From Mycobacterium asiaticum (GTDB taxonomy: Bacteria > Actinomycetota > Actinomycetes > Mycobacteriales > Mycobacteriaceae), in assembly GCF_001673365.1 (NCBI RefSeq), contig NZ_LZLS01000190.1, positions 1 through 60,841 of the forward strand: a DNA stretch of 60,841 nucleotides, in the 5' to 3' direction. Positions 54,869-60,841 of the stretch are shown here, one piece after another. Each line of letters starts with the position of its first letter. Position 1 is the stretch's first letter. Under the pieces are notes generated by a model that saw only the letters and a list, made by a program, of their open reading frames with translations, did not search any database and had not been told where the DNA came from. A program made the translations under genes and the position numbers.

Positions 54869-55780
54869 ATGATCGTCGAACTCCCCGAGACCACCACCAC
54901 CGCGGTCAACAAGAAACTCGACGAGATGCGCGAAATGGCCGGCATCGTCACCATGGGTCGGGTCCTGACCCTGATCATCGCCCCGGACAGCGACGCGGTG
55001 GTGGAAGAGTCGATCCAGGCCGCCAATGACGCCAGCCACGAACACCCCAGCCGCATCATCGTCACGATGCGCGGCGATCCGTACGCCGACAAGCCCCGTC
55101 TGGACGCGGAAATCCGCGTGGGCGGTGACGCCGGTGCAGGCGAGGTCGTGGTGCTACGCCTGTCGGGAGCCTTGTCCGGCCATGCCGCCAGCGTCGTCAT
55201 CCCCTTCTTGCTGCCCGACATCCCGGTGGTCGCGTGGTGGCCCGACAACGCCCCGGCGGTCCCAGCGCATGATCCGTTGGGCAAGTTGGCCATTCGCCGC
55301 ATCACCGACGCCACCAATGCCGTTGAACCGCTGTCGGCGATCAAGAGCCGGCTGCCGGGCTACACGGCCGGCGACACCGACCTCGCCTGGAGCCGCATCA
55401 CCTATTGGAGGGCGTTGCTGACCTCGGCCATCGACCTGCCGCCGCACGAGCCCATCGAATCGGCTCTGGTGTCGGGTCTGGAAACCGAACCGGCACTGGA
55501 CATTTTGGCGGGCTGGCTGGCCAGCCGGATCGACGGGCCGGTCCGGCGCGAAGTCGGCGAACTGCGCGTCGAGCTGGTGCGCAGCAGCGAAACCATCGTG
55601 CTGCGTCGACCACAGGAGGGAACCACCGCGACCCTGAGTCGCACCGCAAAGCCTGAAGCGCTAGTTCCCTTGGCGCGCAGGGTAACTGGTGAGTGCCTCG
55701 CCGAAGACCTGCGTCGGCTTGATCCCGACGAGATCTATCACGAGGCCCTGGAAGGCGTCAAGAAGGTTCAGTACGGATGA
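54869..55780 (+). CDS. opcA: OpcA, allosteric assembly partner of G6PD
   Basis: The product is 303 residues, as Rv1446c, ATG with GAGGAG upstream. Motifs of the family include VTMGRVLTLIIAPDSDAVVE, SSVVIPF-like core and DIPVVAWWPDNAPAVPAHDP. OpcA supports activity and assembly of G6PD in actinobacteria and cyanobacteria and has no catalytic role of its own. It lies 49 bp after zwf2 and overlaps pgl by ATGA, the usual gene trio. Confidence 0.96.
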   Translation: MIVELPETTTTAVNKKLDEMREMAGIVTMGRVLTLIIAPDSDAVVEESIQAANDASHEHPSRIIVTMRGDPYADKPRLDAEIRVGGDAGAGEVVVLRLSGALSGHAASVVIPFLLPDIPVVAWWPDNAPAVPAHDPLGKLAIRRITDATNAVEPLSAIKSRLPGYTAGDTDLAWSRITYWRALLTSAIDLPPHEPIESALVSGLETEPALDILAGWLASRIDGPVRREVGELRVELVRSSETIVLRRPQEGTTATLSRTAKPEALVPLARRVTGECLAEDLRRLDPDEIYHEALEGVKKVQYG

Positions 55781-56514
55781 GCACAGAGGTAGAGGTTTTC
55801 CCCGACAGCGAAGCGCTGGCACAGGCGGCCGGTACGCGATTGGTCGAGTCCATCACCGCGGCGATAGCCGCACGGGGCCGAGCGCTGATCGTGTTGACCG
55901 GGGGCGGCAACGGCAATGCGCTGTTACGCCATCTCGCCGGCCAGCAGGTGGAATGGTCCAAGGTGCACCTCTTTTGGGGCGACGAACGCTACGTGCCCGA
56001 GGACGACGACGAGCGCAACGAAAAGCAGGCCCGTGAGGCGTTGCTCGACCACATCGACATCCCCGCCAGTCAGGTTCATCCGATGGCGGCCAGCGACGGC
56101 GAGTTCGACAGCGACATCGAGGCGGCCGCGTTGGCGTACGAGCAGGTCCTGGCGGCCAATGCCGCCCCCGGCGACCGGGCCCCGAGCTTCGACGTCCACC
56201 TGCTCGGAATGGGGCCGGAAGGTCACGTCAACTCGCTGTTTCCGGACACACCGGCGGTGCGCGAAACCAACCGGATGGTGGTTTCAGTCGAAGACTGCCC
56301 CAAGCCGCCGCCGCGACGAATCACGTTGACATTACCCGCAATTCAGCGGTCCCGCGAAGTGTGGCTGCTGGTCTCGGGCGCGGGCAAGGCCGAGGCGGTG
56401 GCCGCAGCCGTCGGCGGCGCCGACCCGGTGTCATGGCCGGCAGCGGGAGCAATCGGGCAGGAGTCCACCCTTTGGCTGCTCGACAAGGAGGCCGCGAGCA
56501 AACTGTCGGGTTGA
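55777..56514 (+). CDS. pgl: 6-phosphogluconolactonase
   Basis: The product is 245 residues (Rv1445c, also called devB). It hydrolyses 6-phosphogluconolactone, the product of Zwf. Family marks: IVLTGGGNGNALLRHL, FWGDERYVPEDDDERNEKQA and HLLGMGPEGHVNSLFP with the catalytic His, then RITLTLPAI. It is the last enzyme gene of the operon; the coiled-coil gene follows 51 bp later. Confidence 0.97.
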   Translation: MSTEVEVFPDSEALAQAAGTRLVESITAAIAARGRALIVLTGGGNGNALLRHLAGQQVEWSKVHLFWGDERYVPEDDDERNEKQAREALLDHIDIPASQVHPMAASDGEFDSDIEAAALAYEQVLAANAAPGDRAPSFDVHLLGMGPEGHVNSLFPDTPAVRETNRMVVSVEDCPKPPPRRITLTLPAIQRSREVWLLVSGAGKAEAVAAAVGGADPVSWPAAGAIGQESTLWLLDKEAASKLSG

Positions 56515-56565
56515 CAGCGGCCAAATCCCGACAGGGCTACATCTTCACTTGTCAAGCGGGTAATA

Positions 56566-56967
56566 ATGACCGTCATGGCAGACAGAAGCGGCGACCGCCC
56601 AAAGCCGGCTCGGCAAAGGATGAAGACTCTCACCCAGGCGGCGTTGAACGCCGACAAGACGGTGGAGCAGGTCGAAGACGTCCTCGACGGTCTCGGCACT
56701 TCCCTGGTTGACCTGAACAAGTCCCTGGATGCCCTCAACGCCACGGTGGAGCGGCTGGAAGGCGGGCTGGACCACCTCGACAACACCTTGTCCAGTCTCG
56801 ACGACCTGGCCAAGCGGTTGCTGTCGGTGCTGCAGCCCGTGGAGGCAATCCTGGAACGCATGGACAACATCGTGAGCTGGGGCGAGACGATGATGACGCC
56901 GCTCAACGCGACCGAGCACGTGTTCCGCGGGGTGATGGACCGGCTCCGCAACAGGGCCGTCCACTAG
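56566..56967 (+). CDS. Small coiled-coil protein (Rv1444c type)
   Basis: The product is 133 residues from the ATG at 56566; a second ATG at 56575 is possible. After a basic start (DRPKPARQRMKTL) it is nearly all amphipathic helix with heptads such as TLTQAALNADKTVEQVEDVL, LNATVERLEGGLDHLDNTL and DDLAKRLLSVLQPVEAILER. There is no transmembrane helix and no cysteine. It resembles structural or tethering proteins with repeated helices. Function is unknown. It converges with ppc. Confidence 0.85.
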   Translation: MTVMADRSGDRPKPARQRMKTLTQAALNADKTVEQVEDVLDGLGTSLVDLNKSLDALNATVERLEGGLDHLDNTLSSLDDLAKRLLSVLQPVEAILERMDNIVSWGETMMTPLNATEHVFRGVMDRLRNRAVH

Positions 56968-56982
56968 GGTCCTGTGCGCGGG

Positions 56983-56999
56983 CTCGCCGAGGAGGCGAG
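56983..56999. terminator. Hairpin between the coiled-coil gene and ppc
   Basis: CTCGCC-GAGGA-GGCGAG forms a 6-bp GC stem right against the ppc stop codon, between two convergent genes. No run of T follows, which is usual for mycobacterial terminators. Confidence 0.5.
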
Positions 57000-59807
57000 T
57001 TAGCCGCTGTTGCGTAACGCGGAGGCCAGGCCGTTCATCGTCAGCAGAATGCCGCGCTGTACCAGCTCGTCGTCCTCACCCGAGCGGTAGCGGCGCAGCA
57101 ACTCCACCTGCAGGTGGTTCAGCGGTTCGAGATACGGAAAGCGATTGAACACCGAGCGCGCCAGTGCCGGGTTGTCGGCCAGCAGGTCCTCCTGACCGGT
57201 GATGCGCTGATACATCGCAATGGTTCGGTGATGCTCGTCGGTGATCTTGTCAAACACCCTGCGCCGCAACGCTTCATCATCGACCAGCTCGGCGTAGCGG
57301 GCGGCCAGTCCCAGATCGCTCTTGGCCAGCACCTGCGCCATGTTGGACAGCACGCTGCGGAAAAACGGCCAGCGCTCGTACAAGTCGTGCAACACGGCCA
57401 GGCGTTCGTCTTCGTCCTCCGGACCGGCGGCGATCCATTGCTCAAAGGCTGAGCCGGTGCCGTACCAGCCGGGCAGCATCACCCGCGACTGGCTCCACGC
57501 CAGCACCCACGGGATGGCGCGCAGGTCCGAGATCGATTCGGTGGGCTTGCGTGAGCTGGGCCGACTGCCGATGTTGAGCGACCCGATCTCGCTGACCGGC
57601 GTGGAAGCCATGAAGTACTCGACGAAACCCGGTGTGTCGTGCACTAATTCGGCGTATGCGCGCTGGGCTAGATCGGCGATCTCTTCGAGTACCGCGTAGG
57701 CGGGCTCCGCCGCGTCGCCGAGGCCCTCGACGTCGAGCAGCGTCGACTCCAGCGTCGCGGCCAGCAACGTTTCCAGGTTTCGCCGAGCAGCCTGCGGTTC
57801 GGCGTACTTGGCCGCGATCACCTCGCCCTGCTCGGTGAGTCGCAGCGACCCGTTCACCGCCCCCGGCGGCTGGGCCAGGATGGCCTCGTAGCTGGGGCCG
57901 CCGCCACGGCCGACGGTGCCGCCGCGACCGTGGAAGAGCCGCAACCGAATTCCGTTATCGCGAGCCGCTTCGACCAGTGCGAGTTCGGCGCGGTAGACGG
58001 CCCAGTTGGCGGCCATATATCCGCCGTCCTTGTTGGAGTCGGAGTAGCCGAGCATCACTTCCTGCATGTCGCCGCGGGCGGCAACCATCGTCCGGTAGAG
58101 CGGAAGCTTCAACATCGATTCCAGAACCTTGGCGCCGTTGTGCAGGTCCTCGATGGTTTCGAACAGCGGTGAGATGCCGACCGGACAGTACGGTTCGTCT
58201 CCCGAAACGTCCAGCAGACCGGCTTCTTTGAGAAGTATCGCCGTCTCCAGTACGTCGGACACCGACCGGCACATGGAGATGACGTAGTTGGGAACCGCTG
58301 CGGGACCATAGGTTTCGACGGCGTGCGTGGCTGCAACGATGACGTCGAGTTCCTTGCGGGCTAGGTCGGAAAGTTTTGCACCGTTTCCGACGAGCGGCCG
58401 GCGGGTGCCGAGTTCGCCGGCCAGAAGTTCGACCCGTTGGTCCTCCGGCAGGGATGCGTAGTCGTCGTGCACACCAGCCCAGGCCAGTAGTTCGGCCACC
58501 ACCTCCTCGTGCACATCGGAATTCTGTCGAAGGTCCAAGCCGGACAGGTGAAAACCGAAGACGTGCACGCTTTCTCGCAGCAGCGCCAGCCGGTCGTCGG
58601 CGAGCACACTGCTGCCGTGAGTCCGCAGCGACGCGTCGATAGTGTCGAGGTCTGCGCGCAGCTCGCCGGGTGTGTCGTACGGCGGCAGCCCCAGATCGAG
58701 CAGGTGTAGTGGCTCTCGGTCCAGGATTTCGGTAGCGGTGGCACTCAGTCGGGAACGGATTGCCCGCAGCGCTCGCCGGTAGGGTTCGTCGTCGCGGGCC
58801 TGGTCCTGACACCCTTCGGCCAGTTCGGCGAGTTCGGGCGTCACGCTGAGCAGCCGCGAGGAAATCGACAGCTCCTGCTCGAGGTGGTCGAGTTCGGTCA
58901 GGTAGTGCGCCAGTGCGGTGTAAGCGGCACTGCCGGTGGCGAGTCGGACCACCTCGCCGGTGACGTTGGGGTTGCCGTCGCGGTCACCACCGATCCAGGA
59001 GCCCGGTTGCAGCATCGGCTCCGACAACAGGTCTGTATCGGGCCAGCGAGCTCGCAGCGCTTCTCGGACCTCGGCGTTGACCTTCGGCAGGACCTCGAAG
59101 AAGGAGGCCGGGTAGTAGCGCAGACCCACCGCGATCTCGTCGCTGATCTGCAGCCGGGAGAGCCGGATGATTGCGGTCTGCCACAGCGTGAGAATCTCCC
59201 GACGCAACTCGAGTTCGATGCTGCGCCCGCTGTCGGTCTGGGTGTGTCCTTCGGCGTGCAGTCGCATCAGTTCGGTGATTCGGTGCTGGGTGACGAAGAC
59301 GGTGCGACGCCGGGTCTCGGTGGGGTGGGCGGTGATGACCGGGGCGACCAGTGCGCCCTTGAGGGCCTCGGTGACCGTGGCTGCGTCCAGGTCGGCTTTG
59401 TCCAGCTTCGTGTAGGTCGCGGCCAGGCTGCTGTCCTGCGGCGGTTCACCGGCCTCGACGTGGATGCGACGGCGCCGCTCGCGGTGGATGTCTTCGGCCA
59501 CGTTCGCCAGGAGCGCGAAGTGCGTGAATGCGCGGATGACCGGAATGGCCTGGTGGATATCGATGCCGTCGAACATCCGCGACACCTCGGCGCGGTCGAT
59601 CTCCGAGCGCCGGACCCGGAACGACTCCACCCGTGCGCGCTCGACGAGGTCGAATACCTCCTCACCGTTCTGCTCGCGCACGGTGTCGCCCAAAATCGCC
59701 CCCAACAACCTGATGTCGGCGCGCATCGGCTCGGTGGCCTCGCGTCCCAGGGCGGTCCGGTGGACGTCGCCAATCGGTTCCAGCGCGGTATCAGAAGCCT
59801 CGGCCAT
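57000..59807 (-). CDS. ppc: Phosphoenolpyruvate carboxylase
   Basis: The product is 935 residues, full family length. It adds bicarbonate to PEP to make oxaloacetate, refilling the TCA cycle. Catalytic motifs are all present: VITAHPTETRRRTVF (catalytic His), GYSDSNKDGGYMAANWAVY, and the glycine-rich loop LFHGRGGTVGRGGGPSYE; GSLRLTEQGEVIAAKYAEP follows. The C-terminus ends MNGLASALRNSG, matching the typical GxxAGxrNtG. I recall that M. tuberculosis has no ppc while M. leprae keeps one; the gene looks fully functional here. It diverges from secG by 68 bp. Confidence 0.98.
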   Translation of the reverse strand: MAEASDTALEPIGDVHRTALGREATEPMRADIRLLGAILGDTVREQNGEEVFDLVERARVESFRVRRSEIDRAEVSRMFDGIDIHQAIPVIRAFTHFALLANVAEDIHRERRRRIHVEAGEPPQDSSLAATYTKLDKADLDAATVTEALKGALVAPVITAHPTETRRRTVFVTQHRITELMRLHAEGHTQTDSGRSIELELRREILTLWQTAIIRLSRLQISDEIAVGLRYYPASFFEVLPKVNAEVREALRARWPDTDLLSEPMLQPGSWIGGDRDGNPNVTGEVVRLATGSAAYTALAHYLTELDHLEQELSISSRLLSVTPELAELAEGCQDQARDDEPYRRALRAIRSRLSATATEILDREPLHLLDLGLPPYDTPGELRADLDTIDASLRTHGSSVLADDRLALLRESVHVFGFHLSGLDLRQNSDVHEEVVAELLAWAGVHDDYASLPEDQRVELLAGELGTRRPLVGNGAKLSDLARKELDVIVAATHAVETYGPAAVPNYVISMCRSVSDVLETAILLKEAGLLDVSGDEPYCPVGISPLFETIEDLHNGAKVLESMLKLPLYRTMVAARGDMQEVMLGYSDSNKDGGYMAANWAVYRAELALVEAARDNGIRLRLFHGRGGTVGRGGGPSYEAILAQPPGAVNGSLRLTEQGEVIAAKYAEPQAARRNLETLLAATLESTLLDVEGLGDAAEPAYAVLEEIADLAQRAYAELVHDTPGFVEYFMASTPVSEIGSLNIGSRPSSRKPTESISDLRAIPWVLAWSQSRVMLPGWYGTGSAFEQWIAAGPEDEDERLAVLHDLYERWPFFRSVLSNMAQVLAKSDLGLAARYAELVDDEALRRRVFDKITDEHHRTIAMYQRITGQEDLLADNPALARSVFNRFPYLEPLNHLQVELLRRYRSGEDDELVQRGILLTMNGLASALRNSG

Positions 59808-59875
59808 GTGTCCCAGTATTAGCGACCGGTGCGGTCGGCGCCTGTCGCCGGTGTGCAGTTCGGTAGGCTGCCCCT

Positions 59876-60109
59876 ATGGAATTGGCCCTGCAGATCACCC
59901 TGGTGGTCACCAGCGTGCTGGTCGTGTTGCTGGTGCTGCTGCACCGCGCCAAGGGTGGCGGTCTGTCGACGCTGTTCGGCGGCGGTGTGCAGTCGAGCCT
60001 GTCCGGGTCGACGGTCGTGGAGAAGAACCTGGACCGCTTGACGCTGTTCATCACCGGAATTTGGCTGGTCTCGGTAATCGGCATGGCGTTGCTGATCAAA
60101 TATCGCTGA
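59876..60109 (+). CDS. secG: Protein translocase subunit SecG
   Basis: The product is 77 residues and nearly identical to M. tuberculosis Rv1440. Two transmembrane helices (about 2-22 and 55-74) flank the conserved loop LHRAKGGGLSTLFGGGVQSS and LSGSTVVEKNLDRLT. It is the small accessory subunit of the SecYEG channel. The next gene follows after 6 bp and is probably co-transcribed. Confidence 0.97.
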   Translation: MELALQITLVVTSVLVVLLVLLHRAKGGGLSTLFGGGVQSSLSGSTVVEKNLDRLTLFITGIWLVSVIGMALLIKYR

Positions 60110-60115
60110 CCCTCT

Positions 60116-60535
60116 GTGAGCTATCCCCAGCAGGATGCGCGGCCCGCCGAGGGGGTCGCGATCACGACGCGCTATTTGCCGTTGGCATTCATGCTGGCCC
60201 TGTTCAAACCGAAGATCTTGATCGACGGGTACGAGACTCCACCGGCCTTTTGGGGCCGCAACGTCCTGCCGGTATACCCAGGCCGGCACCGTGTTCACGT
60301 ACATGTGCCGTATTGGCTGCCGTCGCAGATCGGGCCGGCCGACACCCTGGTCGACGTCCATCCCGGACAACTGGTCGAACTGGAATACAAGGCGCCGCTG
60401 TGGGGCTACAGTCCCGGCTCGCTGGGCGCCCCGCCGCAAAGCTACAACGGCGTCGGTATCACCGTGGCCCTGATGGTGGCCGCGTTTGCTGTGGCGTTGC
60501 TGTTCCCGTTGCTGATCGCGTTCGTCGCGCTGTAA
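60116..60535 (+). CDS. Small conserved membrane protein, unknown function (possible Rv1439c)
   Basis: The product is 139 residues from a GTG 6 bp after secG. A hydrophobic stretch near 20-30 precedes a beta-rich middle (GRHRVHVHVPYWLPSQIGPA, VDVHPGQLVELEYKAPLWG), and one clear transmembrane helix lies at the end (about 114-138). The middle resembles a small beta-sandwich on a C-terminal anchor. Size and position suggest Rv1439c (about 142). No catalytic motif is seen. Its last codons were copied in the downstream duplication. Confidence 0.8.
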   Translation: MSYPQQDARPAEGVAITTRYLPLAFMLALFKPKILIDGYETPPAFWGRNVLPVYPGRHRVHVHVPYWLPSQIGPADTLVDVHPGQLVELEYKAPLWGYSPGSLGAPPQSYNGVGITVALMVAAFAVALLFPLLIAFVAL

Positions 60536-60548
60536 CGGCCGGGTAGAC

Positions 60549-60841
60549 ATGTGCCTGTTTGCCCGCCTCTGCGCGACAAATACCGATCATCCGGCCCCGC
60601 GCGGGCGAGTTGTCGCGCAGAGCCGGGCAAACAGACATATGGTCTAGATCCTGGGACGGGTGTCACCGCGTTGGCTGTGGCGATGCTGTTCCCTTTGCTG
60701 TCCCTTTGCTGTTCCCCGTGTTGCTCGCGTTCGTCGCGCTCTTACGGGCCGGGCAGACATGGGCCTGTTTGCCCGCCTCTGCGCGACAAATACCGATCAT
60801 CCGGCCCCGCGCGGGCGAGTTGTCGCGCAGAGGCGGGCAAA
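60549..60841. repeat. Tandem 210-bp duplication of a long palindrome and the 3' end of the upstream gene
   Basis: The palindrome has arms CTGTTTGCCCGCCTCTGCGC continuing GACAA and the complement TTGTCGCGCAGAG(C/G)CGGGCAAA around a GC-rich centre with a nested hairpin (CCCCGCGCGGGCGAG). Copy 1 is at 60549-60638 and copy 2 at about 60759-60841, running past the window edge; the core is identical. The bases before copy 2 (CTCGCGTTCGTCGCGCT) repeat the final codons of the preceding gene. There is no other gene in these 306 bp. Confidence 0.85.

Overview
This window comes from a slow-growing Mycobacterium closely related to, but distinct from, the M. tuberculosis complex. The evidence is high GC, PE_PGRS genes, inhA/fabG1 and ripA/ripB proteins that match the M. 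tuberculosis proteins I remember almost residue for residue, an intein-bearing SufB, and gene order running Rv1491c to Rv1439c in reverse. It is not M. tuberculosis: it keeps ppc, has two inteins in sufB instead of one, has a different PE_PGRS arrangement, carries an extra two-component system and protease, and contains families of intergenic palindromes. All identifications rest on reading the sequence and on memory of the families; no database search was run.

Layout. Positions 1-4.6 kb: end of a TVP38/TMEM64 membrane protein, a membrane-anchored trypsin-like protease, an OmpR/EnvZ-type two-component system, and two paralogous proline-rich single-pass membrane proteins divergent from it. 4.7-7.5 kb: an operon of NfeD, SPFH/stomatin, a DoxX-like protein and an NHL beta-propeller protein. 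7.6-11.1 kb: a conserved protein of unknown function facing the fabG1-inhA-hemH operon (mycolic acid FAS-II enzymes plus ferrochelatase). 11.1-12.5 kb: a nuclease-like DUF559 gene between two oppositely oriented palindrome clusters. 12.5-18.7 kb: Rv1476-ripA-ripB-moxR1-DUF58-VWA (septal peptidoglycan hydrolases, then a MoxR chaperone system). 18.9-22.4 kb: aconitase and its TetR repressor AcnR, with a matching operator. 22.4-28.0 kb: ctpD-trxA-trxB1-echA12-ABC-F-small HTH (metal export, redox and translation protection). 28.3-31.2 kb: a PE_PGRS gene and fadE15.

31.2-39.6 kb: the complete sufRBDCSU-T operon for Fe-S cluster assembly. Its genes overlap or nearly abut, SufB is interrupted by two homing-endonuclease inteins, and a SufR-like operator lies over the sufR start codon. 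39.8-44.3 kb: mannosyltransferase mptB, an ABC exporter and ctaA (heme A synthase). 44.2-46.0 kb: an ATP-grasp-like protein and a quinone oxidoreductase. 46-48.5 kb: a large PE_PGRS gene that contains the linker module twice. 48.8-49.8 kb: ctaB (heme O synthase). 50.0-57.0 kb: the pentose-phosphate operon tkt-tal-zwf2-opcA-pgl plus a coiled-coil protein. 57.0-60.5 kb: ppc, secG and a small membrane protein. The window ends in a tandem duplication of a long palindrome.

The least expected material lies between the genes. One family of about 63-bp imperfect palindromes (nine copies found) surrounds the DUF559 gene and abuts the fabG1-inhA leader. Two other palindrome families and several short tandem duplications occur at gene ends and starts. 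Together with the double-intein SufB and the proline-rich two-component locus, these are the best candidates for undescribed biology here.
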